From positions 151,116,941-151,180,940 of the forward strand of contig NC_090320.1 of NCBI RefSeq assembly GCF_040869045.1: a DNA stretch of 64,000 bases, read 5' to 3'. Positions 10,737-20,568 of the stretch are shown here, piece by piece. Each line of letters begins with the position of its first letter. The first letter of the stretch is position 1. The notes under the pieces were generated by a model. That model did no database searches. It saw nothing but the letters and a program-made list of their open reading frames with translations, and had not been told where the DNA came from. Source of the stretch: Eurosta solidaginis. Its lineage: Eukaryota; Arthropoda; Insecta; Diptera; Tephritidae. Both the position numbers and the translations under genes were made by a program.

Positions 10737-13685
10737 TTGTTTTACCAAACAATGGCTATCAATTATATACAAAGTGTGCCGAAATTGAAAGGCAGAGAAA
10801 ACTACGATGAATGGTGCTTTGCGGCTGAAAACATGTTGGTACTGGAAGGAAAGGTTCACTACATTAAATCTAATTCCCAACAAGAAAAAAAAGTTGAGGA
10901 GGATGCAAAAACTAAGGCAAAGCTAGTATTGACCATAGACCCAAGTTTGTATGTGCATATTAAGGCAACTAACACCTCGGAAGAGTTATGGGCAAAACTG
11001 AAAGCAATGTCTGATGACTCAGGTTTTTCGAGGAAAATAACATTGTTGCGGCACTTAATCTCGTTACGCCTAGAAAACTGTAATTCAAGGACAACGTACA
11101 TAACCCAAGTAGTTGAAACAGCACATAGGTTGAATGGTACAGGTTTTCAGATTACCGACGAATGGGTAAGTTCCTTACTTTTAGCTGGTTTGCCAGACAA
11201 TTTTTCGCCAATGATAATGGCAATCGAACACTCTGGAATCAGTATAACTTCTGACGTCATCAAGTCAAAGTTGCTGGACATTGAAGTTTCTAAATTCGAC
11301 AATGAATCAGCTAACGCTACATTTGTTGCGAACAAAGCACAAAGAAAATACGTGAAAAACAATAGCAAGCATACATACGGAATGTCAAATAAAGCGCAAC
11401 TCAGTGCACAAAATAATATTACTTGTTATAAATGTAAGGAAGTTGGTCATTATAGGAATCAGTGTCCTCTATTGAAAAATAAACAATCGAATGCGTTCAG
11501 TGCCGTCTTTCTGAGTGGTAGTTACGACAAAAATGAATGGTACGTGGACTCCGGCGCTAGTTCACACTTAACAGCAAATCGGCATTGGATTGAAAACGTT
11601 AATAATTCCCCTGGCATGTTAGAAATTATAATTGCAAATGAAACAAAATTACCAGTTGTGTGTTCAGGAGAAATAAATATTGTCACTGGTTATAATTACG
11701 ATATCACAGTAAAAAATGTGCTGTGCGTGCCAAATTTAACGACGAACTTCTTGTCTGTAAGTGCCCTGATCGAAAGTGGAAATCATGTATCATTTGAAGC
11801 CAACCACTGCTACATTCGCAACCAAAAAAATGTTCTTGTCGCCAGGGCAGACTTGGTTAATGGGGTTTATAAATTAGAGTTAAAACAATGTTCCGTTTTA
11901 GCAGCAAAATCATTAGTGAGCGCACAGCTATGGCACAGACGTTTAGGACATATTAACAGTTCTGAATTGAACAAAATGAAAAATGGAGTTGTTGATGGTG
12001 TAGATTACTCATTTAATAATGACATCAAGAAAAGTTCATGTGTGACATGGTGTGAGGGAAAACAAGCAAGATTGCCGTTCCCATCCAAATTGCACAAAAG
12101 CGACGACGTTCTGCAAATTGTACATGCTGATCTTTGTGGTCCCATGGAATCGAGGTCTATTGGAGGTGCAAAGTATATTTTGTTATTTGTAGACGACTAT
12201 AGTCGCATGACATTTATATATTTTTTAAAAGAAAAGTGTGAAGCTTTTGAGATGTTTAAAGCATTCAAAGCAATGGTAGAAAACCAACAAAATAAGAAAA
12301 TCAAGATTTTGCGTACTGACAATGGTGGCGAGTTTTGCAAGAAAAGTTTTGATAAGTTGTTATTGCAGGACGGTATACTACATCAAACCACTTGTCCATA
12401 TACTCCCGAACAAAATGGTGTTTGCGAAAGGGCTAACAGAACAGTAATTGAAAAAGCAAAGTGCTTATTATTTGATGCTAATTTGCCAAAAAAGTTCTGG
12501 GCGGAAGCTGCTAATACAGCTGTTTACATAAAAAACAAATCCATTTGTTCAACGTTAGGAGACAAAACTCCACATGAAGTTTGGTTCTCTAAAAAACCGA
12601 ACCTTGGTCATATTCGTTCATTCGGAAGCCCAGTTATGGTACACGTTCCAAAAGAAAAAAGATTAAAGTGGGACAGAAAATCTGCAAAACATATTCTTGT
12701 TGGGTTTTCCGAAAATGTTAAAGGTTATCGTGTCTACGATCCGAAAAAAAATATTGTTACTGTGAGAAGAGAGGTTATCATTATGGAAGATGCGTTAAAA
12801 AGCACAGACAACGACAGTTCTATATGGATTTACAGTGCAGATTCTTCAATCGAAGAGAAAGAAAGTAAAACAGTCGAGGAATGTATACCATCGAAGGAAG
12901 AAGAGGAAAGCAGAGATTCAGTGGGGGATTATTCATTCAATGAATCTCTGCATATTCCAACCTCAACCAACCCTGATTACACCTGTTCAGATGAAAACAC
13001 CTCAAGTGAAGAAGGTCAAGAAGTGCAACAATCTGCTGAAATTGTTAAAGGCAGAAGAACGAGGAAAGCCCCAAACCGTTTTGGTTTTACTAATATGTGT
13101 GTTTCCAAAATCGTTTCAGAACATATTGACTTTACAGAGGCGTTAGAAGGTCCAGAAGCAGAGCAATGGTCATTCGTTATCCAAGAAGAGCTACAATCAT
13201 TCAAAGACAACAATGCTTGGCAGATATCCGATATACCACACGGGGCATCAGTAGTTAAATCTGAGTGGGTCCTTAACAAAAAGCTTGATGTAGATGGTAA
13301 CGTGCGTTTTCGAGCCCGACTTGTAGCGAAAGGTTTTAGTCAGAAGTATGGAATAGACTACTCCGAAACTTTCTCACCTGTGGTAAAGCACTCTACGTTG
13401 AGAATGTTATTTGCTATTAGCGTGAAATATGCGATGAATATCACACACTTAGATGTAACTACCGCTTTTTTAAATGGTCATCTGAAGGAAGATATTTATA
13501 TGTCGTTTCCAGAGGGATATGAAAAGAAAATTACTGAGAAAGCTTTAAAATTGAAACGAGCCATTTACGGTCTTAAACAATCTTCTTTAATTTGGTACGA
13601 AAAAGTAAAAGAATGTTTATTACAATTAGGGTTTAAAATTAGTTTTTATGAATCTTGTCATTTACAAAAATTGATAATGATGTAA
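10737..13685 (+). CDS. Copia gag-pol polyprotein, first frame
   Basis: A 982-codon open frame; MAINYIQSVPKL at codon 6 is the more likely start. Domains in order: a copia gag core (residues 10-210), zinc knuckle CYKCKEVGHYRNQC (about 230-243), protease active site WYVDSGASSHLT (about 268-279), pre-integrase LWHRRLGHIN (about 398), an integrase core with VHADLCGPM (464), RTDNGGEF (527) and PEQNGVCERANR (556-567) giving the D-D-E triad, and an RT start with EWVLNKKL (843), FRARLVAKGFSQ and LDVTTAFLNG (906). Copia elements make gag and pol as one polyprotein and cut it into parts. The frame ends just before the YVDD motif by a one- or two-base frameshift near 13650, so RT continues in the next entry. 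Confidence 0.93.
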   Translation: MFYQTMAINYIQSVPKLKGRENYDEWCFAAENMLVLEGKVHYIKSNSQQEKKVEEDAKTKAKLVLTIDPSLYVHIKATNTSEELWAKLKAMSDDSGFSRKITLLRHLISLRLENCNSRTTYITQVVETAHRLNGTGFQITDEWVSSLLLAGLPDNFSPMIMAIEHSGISITSDVIKSKLLDIEVSKFDNESANATFVANKAQRKYVKNNSKHTYGMSNKAQLSAQNNITCYKCKEVGHYRNQCPLLKNKQSNAFSAVFLSGSYDKNEWYVDSGASSHLTANRHWIENVNNSPGMLEIIIANETKLPVVCSGEINIVTGYNYDITVKNVLCVPNLTTNFLSVSALIESGNHVSFEANHCYIRNQKNVLVARADLVNGVYKLELKQCSVLAAKSLVSAQLWHRRLGHINSSELNKMKNGVVDGVDYSFNNDIKKSSCVTWCEGKQARLPFPSKLHKSDDVLQIVHADLCGPMESRSIGGAKYILLFVDDYSRMTFIYFLKEKCEAFEMFKAFKAMVENQQNKKIKILRTDNGGEFCKKSFDKLLLQDGILHQTTCPYTPEQNGVCERANRTVIEKAKCLLFDANLPKKFWAEAANTAVYIKNKSICSTLGDKTPHEVWFSKKPNLGHIRSFGSPVMVHVPKEKRLKWDRKSAKHILVGFSENVKGYRVYDPKKNIVTVRREVIIMEDALKSTDNDSSIWIYSADSSIEEKESKTVEECIPSKEEEESRDSVGDYSFNESLHIPTSTNPDYTCSDENTSSEEGQEVQQSAEIVKGRRTRKAPNRFGFTNMCVSKIVSEHIDFTEALEGPEAEQWSFVIQEELQSFKDNNAWQISDIPHGASVVKSEWVLNKKLDVDGNVRFRARLVAKGFSQKYGIDYSETFSPVVKHSTLRMLFAISVKYAMNITHLDVTTAFLNGHLKEDIYMSFPEGYEKKITEKALKLKRAIYGLKQSSLIWYEKVKECLLQLGFKISFYESCHLQKLIMM

Positions 13686-14741
13686 AAGTTATAATTACGA
13701 TCTATGTAGATGATTTTTTGATTTTTTCAAATAACGCAAAAGAAACAGAAATGTTGAAAAATGTGTTAAACTCACAATTTAAAATAACAGATCTAGGACT
13801 TGTAAAACGCTATTTGGGTATGAGGATTCAACTGAATGGAAATTGCAGCCAAATAACTATAGATCAACAAGAATATATCGAACAATTATTATGTAAATTT
13901 AATATGTCAAGTTGTAAGCCAATCGATACACCTATTGAATGCAAACTCACTTTTGATCAATCTAAAACTATTTGCGATAATGTTCCATTTCAAAAACTTA
14001 TCGGCTCTTTGATGTATCTAGCCGTTTTAACAAGACCAGACATTGCATATGCAGTAAGCTATCTTAGCCAATTTAATAATTGTTACAAAGAAGTCCATTA
14101 TGGTTTATGCGAAAAGAATTTTGAAATACTTACAAAAAACCAAAGGTTACTGCTTAAGATATACTAAAGAATGTAATGAAATGTTGACAGGTTTTGTTGA
14201 TGCTGACTGGGCGAGCGACAGTACAGACAGAAAATCATATACTGGCTACTGCTTTACGATGTTTGGTTCTACTATTTCTTGGCAAAGTAGAAAGCAGAAA
14301 ACAGTCTCTTTATCCAGTACTGAAGCAGAGTACGTAGCTCTCTCAGACGCATCTAGAGAAGCTGTTTACTTAAGAAATTTACTTTATGATATCACTAAAC
14401 AATTTTATATGATACCTATATATTGTGACAACCAAAGTGCATTAAAACTTGCAACAAATCACCAGTCGCATAATAGAACTAAACATATAGATGTTCGTCA
14501 CCACTGCATAAGAGATGTTGTTAAAAACCAAATGGCTTCACTTAAATATGTATCAATTGACGAAATGCCTGCTCATTTGTTGACAAAGGGCCTTACGCCA
14601 GGGATGCACCTTAACGTTAAGCTAATCGTTTATCAAAAAATTTTCACCGTTTCCGTTGAAACACTTCGAAATATTATCGATAAAGAAATTATCAAGATAA
14701 ATTGTATCTCGTTTTTAACCGAAACGAAAAGCTTTCGTTAA
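13655..14741 (+). pseudogene. Copia RT active site and RNase H, frameshifted
   Basis: Continuation of the same polyprotein in two frames. 13655-14167 holds the RT catalytic IYVDDFLIFSN (about 13700) and LGLVKRYLGMRI, then KLIGSLMYLAVLTRPDIAYA. A second small indel near 14100 moves the frame back, and 14100-14598 holds RNase H with GFVDADWASD (about 14192), SSTEAEYVALSDA (about 14316) and CDNQSALKLA. The final codons are interrupted at 14598 by a MITE; the rest of the C-terminus (TPTKHYKFMKMLG) lies beyond it at about 15419-15457. Only two indels and this insertion separate the element from an intact reading frame. Confidence 0.9.
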
Positions 14742-15416
14742 CGTTAAAAACGTTAACAAAAACGTGATACTTTATGTTTGAATCAGGCATGCTTAACGAA
14801 CGAAACGATATCATTTCGTTACGATAATCAACGTTAATAAACGAAACGAAGTCACTTCGTTTCGTTTATTAACGTTAAGATCGTCAAATTAACGTTAATT
14901 TGGCGTTCTTAACGTTAATAAACGAAACGAAATGACTTCGTTTCGCTTATTAACGTTGATTCTCGTAACGAAATGATATCGTTTCGTTCGTTAAGCATGC
15001 CTGGTTTGAATTGTTCTGGCAATGCTATAGCCATGGTAAAGCCGTAAGGTGGTAACAGCGAGCGGACATACACACACAAACTCCATGTAATTTGTTTGTG
15101 TAATTCGTTGGTGGTAATGTCAAAAATACTCAGAGAAATGTTCGTACTGTCAAAATTTATGAGAAAAGTTGCCATCAGCTTGGCTAGTGCTTTCACCTTT
15201 AATGACTCCGCCATCAATCAGCTTTGCCAGCATAGTTTGAAATAATAATCAACATAAACGATTTGATTTCGTTTGGTTATGGCAGAAAACGAAGCAAAAT
15301 CATTTCGTTAATTTGACGTTCTTAACGTTAAAAAACGAAACGAAATGCCTTTGTTTCGTTTATTAACGTTAATTATCGTAACGAAATGATATCGGTTCGT
15401 TGGTTAAGCATGCCTG
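14599..15416. mobile_element. hAT-type MITE, long form, holding a second MITE
   Basis: Starts CAGGGATGC and ends GCATGCCTG, with 8-bp target duplications ccttacgc at 14591-14598 and 15417-15424. An 8-bp duplication and a CAGG terminus are hAT hallmarks. Without the nested MITE it is about 590 bp and closely matches 43894-44484. It carries no transposase; it is dense in TAACGTTAA and AACGAAACGAAA motifs in both orientations and would depend on a transposase from elsewhere. It lies inside the copia RNase H region near the pol C-terminus. Confidence 0.9.
14784..15003. mobile_element. hAT-type MITE, short near-palindromic form
   Basis: 220 bp, from CAGGCATGCTTAAC to GTTAAGCATGCCTG, with target duplications gtttgaat at 14776-14783 and 15004-15011. 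The unbroken target (atgtttgaattgtgctgg) is seen at 44070-44087 in the related MITE. The two halves are nearly exact reverse complements along their whole length, so the single strand could fold into one long hairpin. Confidence 0.92.
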
Positions 15417-15528
15417 CCTTACGCCAACGAAGCATTACAAATTCATGAAAATGTTAGGAGTTACACCAACATAACATAAAACTATTGTATTTAACGCTAA
15501 ATTTTGCAGCTATTTTGATAAGTGGGGG

Positions 15529-15668
15529 TGTTAATTTATTTTTAAATCTGGCATATTAAAATAACTCATTTGTATTAAATAACCACAAGTCTATATATAT
15601 ATATACTAATTAATAAAAAGTCTCTTGAAGTACGACTGTCAACGGAGATTCACGTGTTCTAATTAATA
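15529..15668 (+). repeat. 3' LTR of copia 1
   Basis: 140 bp, preceded by the polypurine tract aagtggggg and followed by the target duplication attct. It differs from the 5' LTR by about ten bases, several of them in a TA-rich run. Confidence 0.92.
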
Positions 15669-15673
15669 ATTCT

Positions 15674-15837
15674 TTCTTCGAATGAGTTCAAGAGTGCATT
15701 CTTTTTTTCCCACTACTGAATGAAGAATGGGTTGACTTTTAAGCCACATTCCTTAACAAGGAATGAAAGAATGAAGAAACAGCATTCTTAAATCAATGAT
15801 TTAAAATTTCAAATGATTGCACACTTTTACAGCTCTG
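15674..15837. mobile_element. hAT right end with terminal repeat
   Basis: The remaining right end of the hAT transposon after the copia insertion. It carries repeated GAATG/CATTC words (at least eight in about 130 bases) and ends with the inverted repeat TTTTACAGCTCTG. Confidence 0.8.
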
Positions 15838-15866
15838 ATAAATAGTGTGGGTATGCATATACAACA
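15838..15866 (-). repeat. 3' LTR of gypsy 1, inner piece
   Basis: Matches 20703-20731 of the 5' LTR (gggtatgcatatacaaca) and starts TGTTGTATATGC on the minus strand, next to the polypurine tract at 15867-15876. Confidence 0.85.
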
Positions 15867-15987
15867 TCTTCCCTTTATAAAATATGTATCAATACAATTT
15901 GAAATATAATGCTTTACAAGTTCAGTTTGTTTGGCGGCTTAACTTTTCTTCCTTTTTGAGTTGTATACATTTCATTTGGTTTATCAG

Positions 15988-16129
15988 TTTGGTTAGCTAT
16001 ACTAGTATTTTCAAAATTCATATTTTTATTTTCTACAGTCTTGTTTTCTTGGATTTTAGTTTGGTTAGCTATACTAGAATTTTCAAAATTCATATTTTTT
16101 TTTTATGGTCTTTTTTTCTTGCATTTTAG
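15988..16129. repeat. Two-copy 72-bp tandem repeat
   Basis: Two units of about 72 bp (15988-16059 and 16060-16129), each starting tttggttagctatactag and ending gcattttag or ggattttag. It lies between the gypsy 1 integrase end and the 3' LTR. Confidence 0.8.
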
Positions 16130-16229
16130 TCTTTTCATTTACATGTGTATGGTAATTTATTACATTCCGTTCTTTTGCAATATCATCACTTATTGCGCAA
16201 TTTTCATTTACATTTTCTTCTTTTCCAGG

Positions 16230-16860
16230 TTATTTAAGAATATGTTCTCGGCTTCTTCTATATAAACCGCCTTCAGTATCTTGAACTAAATAGGACCTCG
16301 GCTCTGAACATTTTTTAATTATTACGCCTGGATACCAAACAGAAGTGGGAGATTTCTTATACATAATTTTCTCCTTTTCATTAAGTGGCTTAAGAGTTCT
16401 GGTTTTCTTTTTGAAATTTTTAGCTGATTTTTGACTTTGTTTTTCGATTTCCATTCTATACGCCGACTTATCAACAAGCCTTGCTTAAAAATTTTGTGCC
16501 ATTGATGGTATTTTAGTTCTCAGTCTTCGAGACATTAGTAACTAGCTTGGGCTATTTTTGGGAGTTGTTCTGTAATGTAAAAGTGCCGTGTATGGATCGG
16601 TTTTTTCATCTAGACATTTATGTAACATTTGGATTGACCTCTCGGCCAGGCCATTCGACCTAGGTAGATATGGACTGGAAGTTGTATGTTGAATATTCCA
16701 TTCGACACAAAATTTTTTAAAATCAACAGAATTGAATGGCGGACCGTTATCCGAAACAAGGATTCCCGGTACCCCATGCCGGGCAAAAAGAGATTTCAAT
16801 TTAGTTACTACTGCCAAGCTTGAGAAACCCAAGTTAAGAAGTTCAATTTCAATATACTTT
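16230..16860 (-). pseudogene. Gypsy 1 integrase, broken
   Basis: 16832-16542 has the core of a Ty3/gypsy integrase: GVPGILVSDNGPPF (second catalytic aspartate) and PYLPRSNGLAERSIQ (catalytic glutamate in AER). 16454-16230 has the C-terminal part (VWYPGVIIKKC, DTEGGLYRRSREHI), a motif common at the end of Mag-like integrases. Frames differ between the two. The first catalytic aspartate and the zinc-binding part should lie in 16860-17390, where I read only fragments. Non-functional. Confidence 0.82.
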
Positions 16861-17396
16861 GAATAGTAGTCTACGACCAGTACATACGTTCTTTTGTTGA
16901 ACTCAAATAAATCACAGCCTAATTTGTACCATGGTATATCTGGTACCTAATGGTTCATCAATTCTTGTTTTCGATTTGCTACTCTGTATTTCATGCAAAG
17001 CTCGCATCTAGATACTACGTTTAAGATGTGATTATTTATATTTATATACAACTTGTAAGTTGTAACGTTGTAAACGCATCATAAAGCGTTGTAGTCGTGG
17101 TGGAATTTTAAAAAGAGGTTTATTAAACAGCGATACTCAAGGTTTGTGGTCAGTCTCTCGAATAACTTTCAACCCATAAACATATTGGTGGAACTTGTCG
17201 TAGCGGAAAAGAATAGTGAAACGTTCTTTTTCAATTTGTGCATAATTAATCTGAGAGCTAGTCAAAGAGACTGAGGCGAACGCAATCGGGGTTTCCTCAT
17301 GAAAAATAGCAGCACCGACTGAAATTTAGAGGCGTCTACAGACAACCTCAGGTGTTTGCGGGTATCGAAATACGTCAGCACCGGTGCTCTTGTAAT

Positions 17397-18303
17397 TTAT
17401 TTTTTTAGATTAATGAATTCCCTTTTATGAACATCATTCCAATGCCACTGTATATCTTTTTTCAGTAATTCGCGTAAGTTTTTATTTTTGGCCGACATAT
17501 TTTCTATAAAAGCCCCTAGATAGTTAATCATGCCCATGAATCTCTGTAACTCAGGCACTGAACGTGGTGCTGGTAACTCTGTTATGGCTTTAATTTTTTC
17601 TGGGTCTGGTTTAATTCCCTGCTCATTAAAAATATGCCCTATGAACTCAATTTCGCGTTTATAAAAATATGATTTTGTTTTATTAAACTTCAAACCTACG
17701 TTTTGATCCCTTTCCAGTACTTTCTTCAATATTCTGTCATGTTCCGCGAAGTTAGATGCATGTATCAAAAAGTCATCCATGTAAATTATTAACCCTTCAA
17801 TGTCACAAAATAATTTTACCAATTCGGCATGAAATATTTCTGGCGCTGCATTGATACCAAAAAGTAAGCGTAAAAACCGATACCTGCCGAATGGTGTATT
17901 AAATGTAAATTAGCTTGGAGGATTGTTCATCCAATTTCATCATCCAAAACCCTGAATTCGCATCCAGTGTACAAACAACTTTAGACCCGCGTAATTTAGA
18001 TTTACATTCATCAATATTCGGAAACGCAAAACGTGGTCACAAAATCACTTTATTCAAGTTCCGTGGATCTAAACATAAGCGTAAATTGCCATTTGGTTTT
18101 GTAACTAACACAATTGAGCTCACCCACTCGGTTGGTTCTTTAACAGGTGTAATAACTTTTAAATCCACCATACTATTTAGTTCATTTTGTAAAGGCTCAT
18201 ACAGTGTAAATGGAATTTTCCTAGGAGGATTTGTTACTGGTTCCACCTCCGGATTGATTTTTAAATGACATTCATCTTTAAGTAGCCCTAGACCCTTAAA
18301 CAC
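17397..18303 (-). pseudogene. Gypsy 1 reverse transcriptase, frameshifted
   Basis: 18303-18037 holds the RT entry (NPEVEPVTNPPRKIP, VTKPNGNLRLCLDPRNLNK). 17822-17397 holds the catalytic block LIIYMDDFLIHAS, then FIGHIFNEQGIKPDPEKI and LQRFMGMINYLGAF. The part between, with the first catalytic aspartate, is broken by frameshifts but recognisable near 17900-18000 (LDPGFRVLDD-like reading). The YMDD is intact. RNase H fragments seem to continue to about 17100 in other frames. Confidence 0.85.
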
Positions 18304-18525
18304 ATTTGAATATTCTTCGAAGTTTTTATTTAGTCACTTTACCATATTGACCTGTTTCACTAAATCCATCAAAATGGCGCTTTGTAGACCTATAATATTA
18401 TTACAATTCATATTTATAATATAGAATTATAATTTCTGTTTGAAATATAATTGTATGTTGCACATGCCTACGTTTGGCAATTTTTCGCCACTAAAGGTTA
18501 ATATTTTGGTTTTGACATGTTTTTT

Positions 18526-18990
18526 TTAATTGTTTAGCTTCCATGTATTATACATACTCAATGACATAACATTCGCTTGTGCTCCTGTGTCTATCTGACA
18601 AATAATCTTGCTGCTGCCAGTTTGTACGGTGATGTTCCACTCCCTATCTGACTGACGTGGTTTTAGTTTTTTCATGACGCCCACAAAAAGTTCCTCGCTC
18701 TCGTCTTCATTTTCGCTTTCATCTTCCTGTACATTTTTTATGTATTTCTTCCGTTGTTGTTTGTTGTGACAATACTTGGCGAAGTGGTTGGGCTTACCGC
18801 AAGCATGACATTTGACACCTGCAGCTGGACATTTGTTTCTATGAAACTGTCCGTACTTCGTACATTTCGTTGTAGTCGTTTGCTCCTTCTTAGAGAGCTT
18901 GCTGTACTTGCTGTTTGAACGCGTCAATGCCGCAATGGTGCTCACTAGAGATCTGCTTTCAGTACGAATAAAATTAGTGCACTTAGTCAT
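18526..18990 (-). pseudogene. Gypsy 1 gag zinc knuckles and protease
   Basis: 154 codons. It contains two zinc-binding stretches: CTKYGQFHRNKC (partly degraded) and CHACGKPNHFAKYC, a standard CCHC knuckle that packages element RNA. These are followed by a retroviral-type protease active site CQIDTGAQANVMS. Upstream of 18990 the gag frame is broken by about 900 bases of foreign DNA (18991-19888). Confidence 0.85.
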
Positions 18991-19888
18991 AAGCCAAAAA
19001 ATTGTGTCTAAATGTGTACTTAGTCAAATACAGACAAATACTATGAGTCATTAGCACATAAAATAGAAAATACATACGAGTGCCCCGTAACACATATGTC
19101 TCATACATATATGACATTGTTGAGTATAAACTGATGTCGTCATAGTCGCTTTAACTCAGTAGCACTTTGAGTTCGTGTGTAATACACTGCATACTTCGTT
19201 TATCATCGGTTTTACTTTGGCGCTCTATTCAGTTTAGTTTCGTGTACATCGTTGTGTTGCTCGCTTCAAAAGACTGATATTACTTTATTCATTTTATTGC
19301 ACTGTCAGTCTTACTTATTCCAATTAGTGTTTTCGTATAACACGGTTAATTTTCTTGCTCAATAAGTCAATGGCGGCCACCGTGGTGTGATGGTAGCGTG
19401 CTCCGCCTACCATTCCCTATGCCCTGGGTTCGCACCCATGGCAAAGCAACATCAAAATTTTAGAAATTAGGTTTTTAAATTAGAAAAAAATTTGTCTAAG
19501 CGGGGTCGCGACTCGGCAGTGTTTGGCAAGCGCTCCGGGTGTATTTCTGCCATGAAAAGCTCTCAGTGAAAACTCATCTGCCTTGCAGATGCCGTTCGGA
19601 GTCGGCATAAAACATGTAGGTCCCGTCCGGCCAATTTGTAGGGAAAATCAAGAGGAACACGACGCAAATTGGAAGAGAAGCTCGGCCTTAGATCTCTTCG
19701 GAGGTTATCGCGCCTTACATTTTTTTATTTTATAAGTCAATTGAGTACTGAACTGCTTCGTGGCTTATGAGCGGTTAGTCATTTTACGAAGCATAACTAT
19801 GTAAATGTGTGTTAGTGGATATAAGTGCTTGATATTCCTTATTTGCATACGCACTAATACTAATTTTCTTGTTAGTCCACTAATAACC
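18991..19888. other. Unclassified insertion in gypsy 1 gag, holding a SINE
   Basis: Gag coding stops at 18990 and resumes at 19889 in the minus direction. The DNA between, less the SINE at 19372-19731, is about 530 bases with no recognised motif. Its two edges (ttagtgcacttagtc and, reversed, ttagtggactaac) are weakly similar in inverted orientation, so it may be a small DNA transposon, but I cannot fix its ends or a target duplication. Confidence 0.45.
19372..19731 (+). mobile_element. tRNA-derived SINE
   Basis: About 360 bp with a tRNA-like head: an A-box-like gtggtgtgatggtagcgtgc at 19382-19401 and a B-box gggttcgcaccc at 19426-19437, spaced as in a tRNA gene. A conserved body follows (ttgcagatgccgttcggag; ggtcccgtccggccaatttg) and a T-rich tail. 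It is flanked by a perfect 10-bp target duplication ataagtcaat (19362-19371 and 19732-19741). The boxes form an internal RNA polymerase III promoter in such elements. It has no protein and needs a LINE partner for movement. Confidence 0.88.
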
Positions 19889-20501
19889 TTAAAAGATGAA
19901 TAATTGCAGCTCACTGGTGCTCACTTCTTGTTCTCCCGAGTTTTCAATGACGTTCTTGTGAGCTGTGGCCAATTCAATGGATTTTGCTATGTCGAGTGCT
20001 TTTTGCAAGCGTATGTCACCTTCGCTTAGAAGCCTCTCCTTTATTTTTGAAAATTTGTGTGACAGGCCACATATAAAAATGTCCCGGACAAGGTCGTCAC
20101 GGAGACTGCCAAATTCGCACGTCGAACTTAAATTGTTTAACATATTCATTTATTGATCCGCCTGTAAGTTGACCACCTGTGAAAAATTTGTGGCGCTCCA
20201 TCGCTCTGTTGGCTTTTGGCACAAAATAGCCCTCAAATTTTTTAATCAACTCACTGTATTCGACCGTGTCCATATCTTCATTAAATGAGTTGAATATCTG
20301 TAGGGACTCTGCCCCGACATGGTGTATTAATAAAGAGACTTTTCGCGCGTTTGGTTGGTCCTCCAAATTTGACGCGCGTAAAAAAAGTTTGAATTGAGTA
20401 GACCAATTTTTCCATTCTACTGCCAAATTAGTTGCCGCCAAATTTATTGGCCCAATGGTTGTAGCAAAAGTCATTGCTGGCTTTTGTGAATTTGCCACCA
20501 A
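19889..20501 (-). pseudogene. Gypsy 1 gag, N-terminal part
   Basis: Two overlapping frames, 20501-20097 and 20149-19889. The first has the Mag-type gag start (NLAVEWKNWSTQFKLFLRAS, SLLIHHVGAESLQIFNSF), the second continues (MNMLNNLSSTCEFGSLRDD, RLLSEGDIRLQKALDIAKSI). Gag forms the particle in which reverse transcription takes place. A frameshift near 20120 and the insertion at 19888 break it. The start at 20501 is close to the primer-binding site, as expected. Confidence 0.8.
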
Positions 20502-20548
20502 TTCTTCGTTTCCGTTTTCATGTTTAGTTTAGTTATTATTAATTAAAT

Positions 20549-20568
20549 GGTTCGAAAACCTGACACCA
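20549..20568 (-). promoter_or_regulatory. Primer-binding site of gypsy 1
   Basis: TGGTGTCAGGTTTTCGAACC on the minus strand beside the 5' LTR. TGG at the LTR edge pairs with the CCA end of a tRNA; the first ten bases fit a leucine tRNA end, the rest does not, so the tRNA is uncertain. Confidence 0.55.

Larger units (their letters stand above)
10533..15668 (+). mobile_element. Copia-type retrotransposon 1
   Basis: A plus-strand Ty1/copia element bounded by direct LTRs (10533-10673 and 15529-15668) and a perfect 5-bp target duplication attct (10528-10532 and 15669-15673). It has a primer-binding site at 10674 like the half-tRNA initiator-methionine site of insect copia elements, one long gag-pol frame, and a polypurine tract aagtggggg at 15520-15528. 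The LTRs differ at roughly ten of 140 positions by eye, so the insertion is moderately old. A MITE interrupts the last codons. It is nested in the hAT transposon. Confidence 0.95.
8225..15837 (-). mobile_element. hAT DNA transposon, split by copia
   Basis: Bounded by terminal inverted repeats CAGAGCTGTAAAA at 8225-8237 and its reverse complement at 15825-15837, inserted in the 3' LTR of gypsy 1. The transposase remnant lies on the minus strand. The copia element 10533-15668 splits it, so hAT DNA is 8225-10532 plus 15674-15837, about 2.5 kb, a usual size for hAT. Both ends are rich in GAATG/CATTC motifs in both orientations, which may be subterminal transposase-binding repeats. No intact transposase frame remains. 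Confidence 0.85.

Noticed and set aside
10859..11368. Minus-strand open frames over the copia gag
   Set aside because: They are shadows of the 982-codon copia frame; they have no motif and follow its codon structure.
15884..16265. Phe- and Ile-rich plus-strand frames resembling membrane segments
   Set aside because: They are antisense to the gypsy 1 3' region and arise from T-rich DNA and a 72-bp tandem repeat.
19382..19437. A possible free tRNA gene
   Set aside because: Only A- and B-box-like sequence is present, without a foldable acceptor stem; the body, tail and target duplication show a SINE.
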